From JBIICI01 sp044238935 (lineage in GTDB: Bacteria; Pseudomonadota; Alphaproteobacteria; Micavibrionales; Micavibrionaceae), in assembly GCA_044238935.1 (NCBI GenBank), contig JBIICI010000007.1, forward strand, positions 27,885 through 91,884: a stretch of DNA of 64,000 nt, written 5' to 3'. The translations under genes and the position numbers were made by a program. Position 1 is the first letter of the stretch, and each line of letters starts with the position of its first letter. Positions 35,600-45,153 of this stretch are shown piece after piece. The notes beneath the pieces were generated by a model, which was not told where the DNA came from, did no database searches, and saw only the letters and a program-made list of their open reading frames with translations.

Positions 35600-35667
35600 T
35601 CTCTACGACATCTTGCTGCAAACCAGATTTGCTGCGCTACGGTCTAGCGAGATTATGAACAGGCTTT
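35585..35667. repeat. 83-bp inverted-repeat element between aroQ and the DHH gene
   Basis: Left end AACCTGTTTATAATCTC (35587-35603) and right end GAGATTATGAACAGGCT (35649-35665) are inverted repeats with two mismatches. The element supplies the aroQ stop and reaches the stop codon of the convergent DHH gene. A single copy of the same end, with 21 of 22 bases matching the right end, is at 38529-38550. No coding capacity. MITE-like remnant. Confidence 0.7.
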
Positions 35668-36638
35668 TAGTTTACTCGGCGAATAATTTCTTGGATATAT
35701 TCTTCGGATTGTAAGTTGTTCACCTGACATGTTCCTGCTGCATTGTGTCCACCGCCACCAAATTCCAGCATAATTTCGCCAACATTAACGGTGCTGCTGC
35801 GATCTAAAATTGATTTTCCAACCGCTAAGACTGTGTTTTGGCGTTCTCTACCCCAGATCACATGGCATGAAATGTTACATTGTGGGAAGAGGGCGTACAC
35901 AACAAATCGATTACCTGCCCAGATGGTTTCTTCGGTGCGTAAATCGAGTAACGCCAGATTCCCATGCACGGTTGTGCAGCGTTCAATCTGTTCACGGAAC
36001 TTGATTTGGTGTTGATAATATAAATCAACGCGTTGTTTGACATCGGGTAAATTAAAAATTTCCTCAATATCTTGGTGTTTACCGCAATGATCAATCAGAT
36101 CCATCATCAGTTGATAATTGGATATTGTAAAATCCCTAAATCGCCCTAATCCTGTGCGGGCATCCATCAGGAAGCTCAGCAGCACCCATCCTTGTGGGTT
36201 TAAAATATCGCTGCGTGTGAAGTTTGCAGAGTCGGCTTTGTCCACTGCATCCATCATTTCTGCGGATATATTTTCAAAACCAGATTCTGCTCCAAAGAAA
36301 TCATAGATCACACGCGCTGCGGAAGGCGCATCGGCATTGATAATATAATTTTTTGTTTGCTTGTGGTCATGAATGCGTGTTAATTCGCTCTCATGGTGGT
36401 CAAAAACAATGCGTGCATTGGGATGATAGGGCAGATTTGCGGTAATATCGGAGTCTAAGACATCGATTTTTCCATCTTGCATATCTTTGGGATGGACAAA
36501 TAAAATATCTTCAATTAAATCAATGTTTTTTAATAAAACAGCACAAACCAAACCATCCATATCACTGCGGGTGATGAGTCTAAATTTTTGTATTTTTGCC
36601 TCTTTTTTAAGATCGTCGGCTATTATATTTAAATTCAT
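35667..36638 (-). CDS. DHH-family phosphoesterase
   Basis: About 323 residues. TRSDMDGLVCA near residue 25 and FDHHES near 79 carry the metal-binding Asp/His set of the DHH superfamily, and GGGGHNAAG near 302 is the DHHA1 substrate motif. Relatives include exopolyphosphatase-like, nanoRNase and c-di-AMP phosphodiesterase proteins; which substrate applies here cannot be told. Seven bases downstream of clpX on the minus strand. Confidence 0.82.
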   Translation of the reverse strand: MNLNIIADDLKKEAKIQKFRLITRSDMDGLVCAVLLKNIDLIEDILFVHPKDMQDGKIDVLDSDITANLPYHPNARIVFDHHESELTRIHDHKQTKNYIINADAPSAARVIYDFFGAESGFENISAEMMDAVDKADSANFTRSDILNPQGWVLLSFLMDARTGLGRFRDFTISNYQLMMDLIDHCGKHQDIEEIFNLPDVKQRVDLYYQHQIKFREQIERCTTVHGNLALLDLRTEETIWAGNRFVVYALFPQCNISCHVIWGRERQNTVLAVGKSILDRSSTVNVGEIMLEFGGGGHNAAGTCQVNNLQSEEYIQEIIRRVN

Positions 36639-36644
36639 ATTGTT

Positions 36645-37964
36645 TTATGCCTCCAACGTGTCTTCCTCAGAATTCTCTTTTAAGATTTCTAAATCAGTTT
36701 GCTTTGTAGATGTTTTTGATTTTGTTTTTTCACCCAATTTATATTCTGGATTCTGAGATTCTGTAATAGTTTCCTTTGTCACAATAACCTCAATCACATC
36801 ATCACGATCTGGGACTTCGAACATTGTTTCAAGAAGCAAATTCTCAACAATAGAACGCAATCCACGCGCCCCTGTTTTGCGTTCGATGGCTTTTTGCGCG
36901 ATGGCTTTTAGCGCATCTTCGGTAAAGGTTAGGGTGGTGTTTTCCATTTTAAATAAATATTGATATTGTTTAATCAGCGCATTTTTAGGCTCGATTAAGA
37001 TTTGGATTAAGGCTTCTTCGTCTAAATCCTCCAATGTCGCAATCACGGGCAGACGACCAACAAATTCAGGGATTAATCCGTATTTTAATAAATCTTCAGG
37101 CTCTAATCCTCTTAATAATTGACCCGTTTGGCGTTGTTCTTTTTCACGAACATCTGCACCAAATCCAATGGATGTGCCGCGGCCTTTTTGTGAAATGATT
37201 TTATCAATTCCTGCAAACGCTCCACCACAAATAAATAAAATATTAGATGTATCCACTTGCAAAAATTCTTGTTGAGGATGCTTGCGTCCACCTTGTGGGG
37301 GGACACTTGCCACTGTTCCTTCCATTAATTTCAAAAGCGCCTGTTGCACGCCTTCGCCTGACACGTCGCGTGTGATGGATGGATTATCAGATTTACGGCT
37401 GATTTTATCAATCTCATCAATGTAAACAATACCACGCTGTGCGCGTTCGACGTTGTAATCAGAGGCTTGTAAAAGTTTTAAGACAATATTTTCAACATCT
37501 TCACCAACATACCCTGCCTCAGTTAATGTCGTGGCATCCGCCATGGTGAAGGGAACATCTAAAATGCGTGCCAAAGTTTGCGCCAGCAATGTTTTACCGC
37601 AACCTGTGGGGCCAACGACCAAAATGTTTGATTTTGCTAATTCAATTTCAGATGAATTATTATTGACGCGTTTATAGTGATTGTGAACGGCAACCGATAA
37701 AATGCGTTTTGCACGGTGCTGACCAATCACATAATCATCTAATATATTTTTAATTTCACTGGGTGTTGGGATTCCATCGCTGGAGGCTACAAGATGGGTT
37801 TTGTCCTCTTCACGGATAATATCTGTGCATAATTCAACACATTCATTACAGATAAATACATTTGGCCCTGCAATCAATTTACGGACTTCGTGCTGGCTTT
37901 TCCCACAAAAGGAACAGTATAGGGTGTTTTTTGTATCTTTTTCAGATCCTGTTGACTTTGTCAT
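36645..37964 (-). CDS. clpX: ATP-dependent Clp protease ATP-binding subunit ClpX
   Basis: Hexameric AAA+ unfoldase that feeds ClpP. About 439 residues. N-terminal zinc domain CSFC...CNEC (17-42), Walker A GPTGCGKT near 118, Walker [11 protein letters not shown], pore-loop region, sensor-2 region [14 protein letters not shown] 37964 with AGAGGACAAA upstream is preferred over the longer start. clpP and lon, usual neighbours, are not in the window. Confidence 0.97.
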   Translation of the reverse strand: MTKSTGSEKDTKNTLYCSFCGKSQHEVRKLIAGPNVFICNECVELCTDIIREEDKTHLVASSDGIPTPSEIKNILDDYVIGQHRAKRILSVAVHNHYKRVNNNSSEIELAKSNILVVGPTGCGKTLLAQTLARILDVPFTMADATTLTEAGYVGEDVENIVLKLLQASDYNVERAQRGIVYIDEIDKISRKSDNPSITRDVSGEGVQQALLKLMEGTVASVPPQGGRKHPQQEFLQVDTSNILFICGGAFAGIDKIISQKGRGTSIGFGADVREKEQRQTGQLLRGLEPEDLLKYGLIPEFVGRLPVIATLEDLDEEALIQILIEPKNALIKQYQYLFKMENTTLTFTEDALKAIAQKAIERKTGARGLRSIVENLLLETMFEVPDRDDVIEVIVTKETITESQNPEYKLGEKTKSKTSTKQTDLEILKENSEEDTLEA

Positions 37965-38028
37965 TTTGTCCTCTTTTGGGCGGTCTTTAAAATTTAAAAT
38001 ATCTCTCACGAATCACGAAAGATGCGCT

Positions 38029-38057
38029 TTGAATCCATAAAATTCGTGTTATATAAT
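38029..38057 (+). promoter_or_regulatory. Promoter before sufE
   Basis: TTGAAT, a 17-base spacer and a perfect TATAAT in the 145-base gap between divergent clpX and sufE. Transcription would begin about 45-55 bases before the start codon. Confidence 0.65.
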
Positions 38058-38109
38058 TCAGATATTACTGATGAACTATTACTGGAACCTTAATATCTAT
38101 AATAAATAG

Positions 38110-38520
38110 ATGGAACAACGAATGACGTCAACCGCCTTAAATGATTTGATTGATAATTTTTCTCTGTTTGATGATTGGGAAGAGAAATATAAATATTTAA
38201 TCGATATTGGTAAAACATTACCCTTTATGGATGATGTGTTAAAGACAGACTCCACAATTGTCAAAGGGTGCACATCGCGTGTGTGGTTATATGGATCAGT
38301 GAATGATGCGGGCATTTATCACTTTGTTGCCGATAGTGATGCGCATATTGTCAGGGGATTGATTGCGATTTTAATCGCCGCCTTTGATGGGCAACCAAAG
38401 CAGAATATGATGACCATCGATATTTCAACGATCTTTATTCAAATGGGGCTGGATTCGCATTTATCACCCAGCCGCCGTAATGGATTTTTTTCAATGGTGC
38501 AACGTATTCAGGGGGCGTGA
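38110..38520 (+). CDS. sufE: SufE-family sulfur acceptor
   Basis: About 136 residues (132 if ATG 38122 is used). Accepts persulfide sulfur from a cysteine desulfurase for Fe-S assembly. DWEEKYKYLIDIGKTLP near 20 and the catalytic Cys in VKGCTSRVWL near 54 are diagnostic. No other suf gene is in the window. Confidence 0.93.
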   Translation: MEQRMTSTALNDLIDNFSLFDDWEEKYKYLIDIGKTLPFMDDVLKTDSTIVKGCTSRVWLYGSVNDAGIYHFVADSDAHIVRGLIAILIAAFDGQPKQNMMTIDISTIFIQMGLDSHLSPSRRNGFFSMVQRIQGA

Positions 38521-38528
38521 TCATCATT

Positions 38529-38550
38529 GAGATTATGAACAGGCTCTTAG
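38529..38550. repeat. Solitary end of the small inverted-repeat element
   Basis: GAGATTATGAACAGGCT followed by CTTAG, nearly identical to the right end of the element at 35585-35667, nine bases after the sufE stop. No partner arm seen within 150 bases. Confidence 0.6.
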
Positions 38551-38618
38551 GTTTTTTGTTGCTTTGATCCCAATCTTTCATATATGTTTCTTAAAAAATA
38601 TAAAGGGAGTTATTTAAA

Positions 38619-39086
38619 ATGAATGATAAGCAAAAGTTCTTTCAGATGATTAAGGTCGATCCTTCCGCGTCTGAAAAAGAGATTCAGTCAGCCATTAAGC
38701 ATTTTTGTAAAGCAAATCATCCAGATCAAAATCAAGGTGCAAATCAGGCACTTTTTCAAGAATTTAACAGGTTGAACGCAATTTATAAGCAGAATCAAAA
38801 TTTGTCTTCAGTGACTCTTCCCCCTGTGCCCAGCTATAGACAGTATCCACAGTATCCACAAAGCCAGCCAAATCCTGTGGGGCGTCGTTCTGAGTTCAAT
38901 AAAAGGAAACAGCACCTTGCAGATCAAAACGCAATGGTCAATCAGTTTATATATGCCAGCGCAGCTTTATCAGGTGTTTTTTGGATGGCGGTTGCGCCAG
39001 AACCCATAAAGACTATAGGAGCAGTTTTGGCTGTTGGTTTTGGATATGCAACTTTGAAAGAAATGTTCTATCCATCAAGGAGATAA
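38619..39086 (+). CDS. J-domain protein with C-terminal membrane segment
   Basis: About 155 residues. Residues 1-60 look like a J domain with HPD at 34-36 (KANHPDQNQGAN), so it should engage an Hsp70. A proline/glutamine-rich linker (SYRQYPQYPQSQPN) follows, then one or two hydrophobic stretches at about 110-145. This is not DnaJ or a known DjlA by layout. AAAGGGAG precedes the start. Confidence 0.78.
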   Translation: MNDKQKFFQMIKVDPSASEKEIQSAIKHFCKANHPDQNQGANQALFQEFNRLNAIYKQNQNLSSVTLPPVPSYRQYPQYPQSQPNPVGRRSEFNKRKQHLADQNAMVNQFIYASAALSGVFWMAVAPEPIKTIGAVLAVGFGYATLKEMFYPSRR

Positions 39087-39144
39087 GACAAGGCAGATTG
39101 CCTCTTTTCATGAATGGCTTTGCGTGTTATATCATTGAGAGAGT

Positions 39145-41127
39145 TTGAAAAACCCTTTCAATATAAGCATGGCAGCCATCATGAAGCATACACAATATCG
39201 TCGTCATTTCCCCTTATTTGCCAAAAACGCTTTGAAAAAAACACCGCAACCAGAATCCAGTTCTGTTGTTCAGGTCAATATTTTTACGCGTTTTTTGAAA
39301 CGTTTAGGCACGGGGCTTGTGCGTGTTTTTAAAGGGCTATGCTTATCCTTAGGTTTGATGGTGTTGCTGGCTATTATCGGGGGTGTTTTTTTTGTCAATC
39401 GATTACAGTCAATTCAATCCTATAATCTGCCAAAAACGGGGATATTATATTATCAGTTAAAGGGCGATTTAGCGGAGCAAAGCAGCACAAGCCTGTTTGA
39501 TGATCCGTTTGATACACGTTTAAATTTAAGTGAATTGATCAGCAGTTTAGATCATGCCGCAAAAGATCCTGCGATTAAGGGGTTATTGGTGAGCTTGCAA
39601 TCGGGATCCTATTCTTTTGCACATATCCAAGAAATTCATGCGGCCTTAGATAAATTTCGGGCAGCAGGTAAATTCTCAGCCATTCACAGTGATTCTTTCA
39701 CCGATGCAGGGTTTGATATTTCTCCTTATTACTTAGCCTCAGGCTTTGATCGAATTATCATGCAGCCCATGGGGATGATGTCATTTTCAGGTATATCCAT
39801 GAAATCGCCGTATTTTAGACGGTTTTTTGATAAATGGGGCGTGCAGCCTGATTTTCTTGCGCGGGGGAAATATAAATCAGCTGTTGAAAATTTTACACGC
39901 ACTGATATGTCTGCCCCTGCACAGGAAATGAGTATTGCATTGGTAAACAGCCTGTGGTCACAGATCGAAAAGACCGTAAAGACACGTCGAAAAATTGATA
40001 CAGCAATTGTAAAAAAAGCCTTATCTATGGGGCTTATTTTGGATTCGGAATCCGTACAAATTGGATTGGTTGATCAATTAGGGTTTTTAGGTGATATTTC
40101 AAAAGCGATGCTGGATACCCAAAAGAAACAAGATCAAGAGGCAGCCTTTGTGCCTTTGTTTAAATATTACGAACATTATTTATCAAAATCAGATAAGCAT
40201 CAAAAAAGTCAATCATCTGTTGCGATTGTTTATATTGATGGTGAAATTGTCCCGTTTGATTCCGAAGATGCAAAGGTCACAAGTGCGCATTTGCAAATCC
40301 AAGAAGCGCAAAAAATATTGGGCGGAAAACAGGGCGCATCGGCAAAGCGGATTGTGAAATCGTTGAAGCAAATCATGGATGATGAAAATGTTAAAACTGT
40401 AATTATTCGGATTAATAGCCCCGGAGGATCACCTTCTGCCTCGGAAACGATGCGTCATAATATTGAGCTTTTGCGGAAGGAATATAAGAAAAAGGTCTAT
40501 GTTTCTATGGGCTCTTTAGCGGCGTCAGGTGGTTATTGGGTCGCCACAGCAGGGGAGAAAATTTATGCAGATCCTGCAACCTTGACGGGTTCAATTGGCG
40601 TGTTTGCAGGAAAATTTTCTTTGAGCGGTCTATTCGATAAAGCAGGCGTGGATATTGATGGCGTGCAATTAGGGGATCAGGCAGATTTATGGGGAATGAG
40701 TGCGCCATTTTCGCCCATCGGTGCAGCACGGGTTCAGGTCATGTTAGATGCCACCTATGCCGCTTTTCTTGAGCGTGTTGCGACATCGCGTCACATGAGT
40801 ATTGAACAAGTTGACGCCATTGCCCAAGGTCGTGTTTGGACAGGTCAGCAAGCGCTGGCAAATGGCTTGGTTGATGAATTAGGCGGATTGCATGATGTTT
40901 TATCCAAGGTTGCTGCGGATCATGGTGTTAAAAACATATCTGATTTAAATATACAATATTATCCGCAGCCACGCTCTCCGTTAGAGGTTTTGGTGGATAT
41001 GGCGGATCAACAAGCAAAAATCTCAACAAAATTTCAGGCTTTATCAAATTTGTGGTCAGCAGGTTTGTTGATGAATTCATCAACAGAGATCAATCCACAG
41101 GCTTTGTCTGATGTTGCAATCTTTTAA
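39145..41127 (+). CDS. sppA: Signal peptide peptidase SppA, long form
   Basis: Membrane-bound serine protease that degrades cleaved signal peptides. About 660 residues, the 67-kDa type with two S49 domains. One N-terminal membrane helix (LSLGLMVLLAIIGGVFFV). Catalytic Lys in ARGKYKSAVENF near 243 and Ser in SMGSLAASGGYW near 456; NSPGGSPSASE is also typical. Start is uncertain among TTG 39145, ATG 39169 and ATG 39181. Its stop overlaps the convergent methyltransferase by four bases. Confidence 0.93.
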   Translation: MKNPFNISMAAIMKHTQYRRHFPLFAKNALKKTPQPESSSVVQVNIFTRFLKRLGTGLVRVFKGLCLSLGLMVLLAIIGGVFFVNRLQSIQSYNLPKTGILYYQLKGDLAEQSSTSLFDDPFDTRLNLSELISSLDHAAKDPAIKGLLVSLQSGSYSFAHIQEIHAALDKFRAAGKFSAIHSDSFTDAGFDISPYYLASGFDRIIMQPMGMMSFSGISMKSPYFRRFFDKWGVQPDFLARGKYKSAVENFTRTDMSAPAQEMSIALVNSLWSQIEKTVKTRRKIDTAIVKKALSMGLILDSESVQIGLVDQLGFLGDISKAMLDTQKKQDQEAAFVPLFKYYEHYLSKSDKHQKSQSSVAIVYIDGEIVPFDSEDAKVTSAHLQIQEAQKILGGKQGASAKRIVKSLKQIMDDENVKTVIIRINSPGGSPSASETMRHNIELLRKEYKKKVYVSMGSLAASGGYWVATAGEKIYADPATLTGSIGVFAGKFSLSGLFDKAGVDIDGVQLGDQADLWGMSAPFSPIGAARVQVMLDATYAAFLERVATSRHMSIEQVDAIAQGRVWTGQQALANGLVDELGGLHDVLSKVAADHGVKNISDLNIQYYPQPRSPLEVLVDMADQQAKISTKFQALSNLWSAGLLMNSSTEINPQALSDVAIF

Positions 41128-41852
41128 CGGGGAGGAGTCTTTCCACCCGTTAATGCGGTGATCATTCCCTGTAATGTTTGGACTTCTTGTTCCGTGATTT
41201 CTGTGCGCAAAAATAAATTACGGATATTGCGCATCATGGGAAGACGCGTTTCGTTTGTACGGAAAAAATGATTTTCCTCTAATAAAAGCTCTAATCGATC
41301 CAAGAAAAAGTGAATTTTATGGGCGTCAGCAAGGGCGCTATCGCCTGTGGGCAGATAGGGTTGGGTTTGATTATATTGGTGTTTTGATAGCTCATACGAA
41401 ACCATTAAAACGGCTTGGGCTAAGTTCAGGGAGGCAAAATCGGGGTTCAGGGGGGCTGTTACAATGGCGTTGCATAAGGATATATCTTCATTATCCAACC
41501 CTGCACGTTCACCCCCAAAAATAAAAGCGATATTTTGTCCTTGTGCGCTTTTTTCCTGTGCGATTTTGGCGGCGTCTGTCACATTAAAAACAGCTTTTGT
41601 AGCATCGCGCGGACGCGCCGTTGTCGCAAAAACATAATGACAATCAGCAATGCAGGCCTTGAGTGTGTCATAGGTTTCCACGGGAGGCATTATAGCGAGA
41701 GCGCCTGCAGAGAGTGTGTCTGCGCGTTCGTTTGGCCATCCTTGCTGGGGGGCAATTAATCTTAAATTCTCTTGTCCGCAATTCAGCATGGCTCTTGCGC
41801 TGGCGCCGATATTTTCACCCATCTGTGGGTTTGAAAGGCAAATATAAATCAT
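41124..41852 (-). CDS. trmJ: SPOUT RNA methyltransferase (TrmJ-like)
   Basis: About 242 residues. NPQMGENIGASARAMLNCG at the N-terminus, FIFGGERAGLDNEDI near 110 and LNPDFASLNLAQAVLMVSYEL near 135 are SpoU/TrmH motifs that build the trefoil-knot SAM site. The group containing TrmJ methylates tRNA position 32; other SpoU substrates cannot be excluded. Confidence 0.88.
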   Translation of the reverse strand: MIYICLSNPQMGENIGASARAMLNCGQENLRLIAPQQGWPNERADTLSAGALAIMPPVETYDTLKACIADCHYVFATTARPRDATKAVFNVTDAAKIAQEKSAQGQNIAFIFGGERAGLDNEDISLCNAIVTAPLNPDFASLNLAQAVLMVSYELSKHQYNQTQPYLPTGDSALADAHKIHFFLDRLELLLEENHFFRTNETRLPMMRNIRNLFLRTEITEQEVQTLQGMITALTGGKTPPR

Positions 41853-41871
41853 ATGATTTGTTCAACTGATT

Positions 41872-42192
41872 TTATTTTATAGCTGCATCAGGGGAGAGGC
41901 TGGATGGAGCGCTGTGATTGAATCCTGTGTTCATATTATGTGTTGGGGGGCTTAAATCATTTCCAGCAGCAGGTTCAATGTTTGTAATATCATCTAAAAT
42001 AGGGTCAACTGTGATGTTTTGTGCAAAAGCAGGTGGTGTTGACTGTGTTACTTTTCGTAACTCAATCGGTCTTTGTGTATTCGTCGGCATTTTAAGAGGA
42101 GGGGCGTTTTTTGCCACAAATACACCAACAGGGATCATGGCTAAGACCGCAAAAACAAAGAAAAAAGAGCTCAGAACGTTTTGTTTTTTCAT
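41872..42192 (-). CDS. Hypothetical membrane-anchored protein
   Basis: Not recognised. About 106 residues with one N-terminal hydrophobic helix (FFFVFAVLAMIPVGVFVA) and a polar, proline-rich periplasmic tail without cysteines. Twenty bases upstream of the methyltransferase start, so they may be cotranscribed. Confidence 0.55.
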   Translation of the reverse strand: MKKQNVLSSFFFVFAVLAMIPVGVFVAKNAPPLKMPTNTQRPIELRKVTQSTPPAFAQNITVDPILDDITNIEPAAGNDLSPPTHNMNTGFNHSAPSSLSPDAAIK

Positions 42193-42387
42193 CGAAATTT
42201 GACCTTGTTTTATTGTGGTTTAGGTGGTAGATTATAGCACAAATTGCTTGAAATACAATCATTTTTCAATAAATATTGAAAATTATTTAAATTTTATCCT
42301 TGCATTTTTGGTTACATATTGTTATGTATTTTGACGTTCTGTCTGTTTATGTGTTTAAAGGGTCATTTTTGAAAGAGAATTTTTGCT

Positions 42388-43572
42388 ATGCCTTCTTCCC
42401 CCAATATTGTTCATGAATCTGAAGCGCAACGGCAGCATGTCCGTTTGCAAATTCCTGCAAAAGTCATCGTTGGAGATCGTGTTTTCCAAGCAATCGACGT
42501 TTCTGTTGGGGGTGTATCTGTTCAGTCAGATGTAAAAATTGCAGATGTCGGCGCTGAAATTGTTATCAAAATTACGTTTCCGTTTTCTGATTTTGGTGTT
42601 GATGTTGAAACGCCCGCGATTTTGGAATATGCTGATTCTGAAAATGGTCAGGTTGGGTTTCGTTTGACGTCCTTAACTGTGAATCAACGTTCTATCCTAA
42701 CTTATATTATCAAAGCCTATATGACGGGGGAGATGGTCACGGGGCAAGATGTTTTGAATGTTGTGGCGCGTGATAATTTTGTCAAAGCCCGCGATAACAA
42801 AAAATCCCGTGATAATGTGGGGGAAGCCCCAACATTGGCGCGCCAAATTTTACCATTAGCCGTTATTGGTTTAATTGGGATTTTCGTGACGTTGTTTATT
42901 GGCGGCAATTTATTCCAGCAGTTTTTTGTTCTGCCTGCAAAGGGAGCGTTTGTGCAAACAGAGTCTTTGAGCGTGCGTGCGCCTGTTGCAGGATTGTTTA
43001 TTTCTGATTTACCGCCTGAGACAGTTTCTGTTAAAAAAGGGCAGGTTTTGGGGCGCTTTACAAATATTGAAGCCGCAAAAACATTAACACAAGCCCCTCA
43101 AGCGCCTTTACCAACCGAAGGAGCGCCTTTGTCTGATTTGACCAATGGCAGTACACCTGTTTTAAAAACATTGACGCCAGAACCCGTTGCGGATGTTATT
43201 GTTGAAAGCCCTTGTGATTGCTATGTCAATGAGGTCTATGCTAAAAATAATGAATATCAAAATTCAAATAATTTGTTATTTAGCCTGTCACCGATCAAGG
43301 CAAAATCAACGATTAATGCCACTGTTTCTGCGAAAGATTCTCTTCGTTTGAAAGATGGCGGAAAGGCCTTAATTCAAATTGCAGGGCTAAAAACCAAAGT
43401 GCGTGGTAAGATTGTTTCTGTGACAGCTGCGGGGGCGTCTATGCAGGAATCGCAAGAGGTTACAGCTTTATTTCAAGCCATTCCTACAGCGATTGTGTTG
43501 ATTGAACCAACGGATTCTTTGCCTGCGGATTTGATGGGACGTACAGCATCTGTTGAATTTTTATTGTACTAA
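42388..43572 (+). CDS. alg44: Alg44-like PilZ/HlyD-type polysaccharide synthesis protein
   Basis: About 394 residues, close to Pseudomonas Alg44 (389). N-terminal PilZ domain with RxxxR (R15, R19) and DVSVGG at 37-42, the c-di-GMP-binding motif; one membrane helix near 155-178 (LPLAVIGLIGIFVTLFIGG); and a periplasmic HlyD-like part split by a Pro-rich insert. Alg44 turns on alginate polymerisation by Alg8 when c-di-GMP binds. No alg8 lies beside it. A terminator separates it from algA, so it may be expressed alone. Confidence 0.85.
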   Translation: MPSSPNIVHESEAQRQHVRLQIPAKVIVGDRVFQAIDVSVGGVSVQSDVKIADVGAEIVIKITFPFSDFGVDVETPAILEYADSENGQVGFRLTSLTVNQRSILTYIIKAYMTGEMVTGQDVLNVVARDNFVKARDNKKSRDNVGEAPTLARQILPLAVIGLIGIFVTLFIGGNLFQQFFVLPAKGAFVQTESLSVRAPVAGLFISDLPPETVSVKKGQVLGRFTNIEAAKTLTQAPQAPLPTEGAPLSDLTNGSTPVLKTLTPEPVADVIVESPCDCYVNEVYAKNNEYQNSNNLLFSLSPIKAKSTINATVSAKDSLRLKDGGKALIQIAGLKTKVRGKIVSVTAAGASMQESQEVTALFQAIPTAIVLIEPTDSLPADLMGRTASVEFLLY

Positions 43573-43588
43573 ATTTATTCTTTTAATG

Positions 43589-43614
43589 AAAAGCCCGTCA
43601 CGATGGGCTTTTTG
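43589..43614 (+). terminator. Terminator between alg44-like and algA-like genes
   Basis: AAAAGCCC pairs with GGGCTTTT around an eight-base loop, then T residues. Confidence 0.75.
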
Positions 43615-43680
43615 TCTGTCTATATTTTTCTCTTATAGCAAAAATGTTGTTTTGGAGAATGAAATTAAAAAAGGGGTTTT

Positions 43681-45153
43681 ATGAATATAAATATATCAAC
43701 ATCAAAAATTATTCCTGTTATTTTATGTGGCGGATCAGGAACACGCTTATGGCCGATGAGCAGAGAAGGGATGCCCAAGCAGTTTTTAAAGCTATTGGAT
43801 GACCATTCTTTGTTGCAGTCAACCGCCATCAGAGGCCTAGATCTGGCAGGGGCTGAGGCATCCGACCTTGTTTTGGTGACGCTGGATTCTATGCGCCATG
43901 AAACAATTGAACAGCTTTGTGTTTTAAATCCAGATATGACCCATCATGTAATCAGTGAACCAAGTGCGCGCAACACAGCCGCTGCCGTGATTTATGCTGC
44001 AAAATATGTGCGTGATGTTTTTGGTAATGATGCCATGATGTGGATTTTGGCCGCAGATCATTATATCGGCAATGAATCGGCTTTGGGTGATGCCTTGTTG
44101 CATGCGGCGCAATCTGCGAATGAGGGGAATCTGGTAACGTTTGGTATTCAGCCAACTCGCCCCGAAACAGGATATGGATATATTGAATTAGACCGCACGC
44201 ATAAAGGGGATAATCCCCATATTTGCCGTGTTGCCTCGTTTACAGAAAAGCCTGCGCGCGATGTTGCCACGTCTTATATTGAGTCTGGGGATTATTTATG
44301 GAATAGCGGTATGTTTTTATTCCGTGTTGATGCGGTTATTCATGCCTTTGCGCAGCATGCCTCTGAAATTATGGATGCTGTTTTTCAATCTGCCTCATCA
44401 CATGCCAGTCAATTTGTGGATGCTGCGTTATATAACCAAGTGGATGATGTGCCTTTTGATACGGCCATCATGGAAAAAGCCTCAAATGTGGCCGTTATCC
44501 CTTGTGATCCAGATTGGTCAGACGTTGGATCTTGGGAGGCTTTGTGGGAGCTCAGAGGCAAAGATGCGCATGGGAATGTCACCAGTGGCAAAGCCATTTG
44601 TTACCAAGCTAATGATAATATTGTTTTATCATCCAGCCGTTTGGTGACCTGTATTGGTGTTGATAATTTGGCCGTTGTTGAAACAAGCGATGCAATCATG
44701 ATTATGCATAAATCCAATAGCGATGCGATGAAAGTGGTCGTCAAAACATTGAAACAAGAAAAACAGCCTGAAGTTTTTGTGCCTAATATCCTTGAGCGTC
44801 AATGGGGCGAAGTTCAGCTTTTATCACGTTCGTCAACATTTTGTGCCTATGATATAAAAATATCAGCAGGGCAGACATGCAAAATCTCGGATTTAATCGG
44901 TGCGATTTATGGTGCACAGCAAACGTCTGATTTTATCAATGATTCATTGATACTTATTGACGGGCAGGGCGATTTTGTGAATGAGGCATCGTCAACGGCT
45001 TTGCAGATCAATCAAGTTATTGATTTAAATGATTATTTGGCATGTTCTCTTGTGAATCCCTCTAAAAGACACTTGAATCTGATGTATTTAAAGCGTACAG
45101 TCGATACCTCTGTAGAAAAAACTGAGGCGTCTCTTGTCAGAAAGAATGCTTAA
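43681..45153 (+). CDS. algA: Mannose-1-phosphate guanylyltransferase (AlgA/ManC-like), degenerate isomerase half
   Basis: About 490 residues. The nucleotidyltransferase half is intact: LCGGSGTRLWPMSREGMPKQF at 15-35 region, EPSARNTAA near 99, ILAADHYIG and FTEKP. It would make GDP-mannose. The C-terminal cupin that in bifunctional AlgA carries phosphomannose isomerase activity is poorly conserved: ERQWGEVQLL is there, but the metal-binding HHHRAEHW-type motif is not. Isomerase activity is therefore doubtful. Its stop abuts the start of the AlgK-like gene. Confidence 0.9.
   Translation: MNINISTSKIIPVILCGGSGTRLWPMSREGMPKQFLKLLDDHSLLQSTAIRGLDLAGAEASDLVLVTLDSMRHETIEQLCVLNPDMTHHVISEPSARNTAAAVIYAAKYVRDVFGNDAMMWILAADHYIGNESALGDALLHAAQSANEGNLVTFGIQPTRPETGYGYIELDRTHKGDNPHICRVASFTEKPARDVATSYIESGDYLWNSGMFLFRVDAVIHAFAQHASEIMDAVFQSASSHASQFVDAALYNQVDDVPFDTAIMEKASNVAVIPCDPDWSDVGSWEALWELRGKDAHGNVTSGKAICYQANDNIVLSSSRLVTCIGVDNLAVVETSDAIMIMHKSNSDAMKVVVKTLKQEKQPEVFVPNILERQWGEVQLLSRSSTFCAYDIKISAGQTCKISDLIGAIYGAQQTSDFINDSLILIDGQGDFVNEASSTALQINQVIDLNDYLACSLVNPSKRHLNLMYLKRTVDTSVEKTEASLVRKNA

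Noticed and set aside
42193..42387. Promoter TTGCAT-17-TATGTA before the alg44-like gene
   Set aside because: The -10 matches only three of six positions in a very AT-rich gap; not better than chance.
44228..44647. 139-codon frame inside the algA-like gene
   Set aside because: Overlaps an intact enzyme domain in another frame and has no ribosome binding site.
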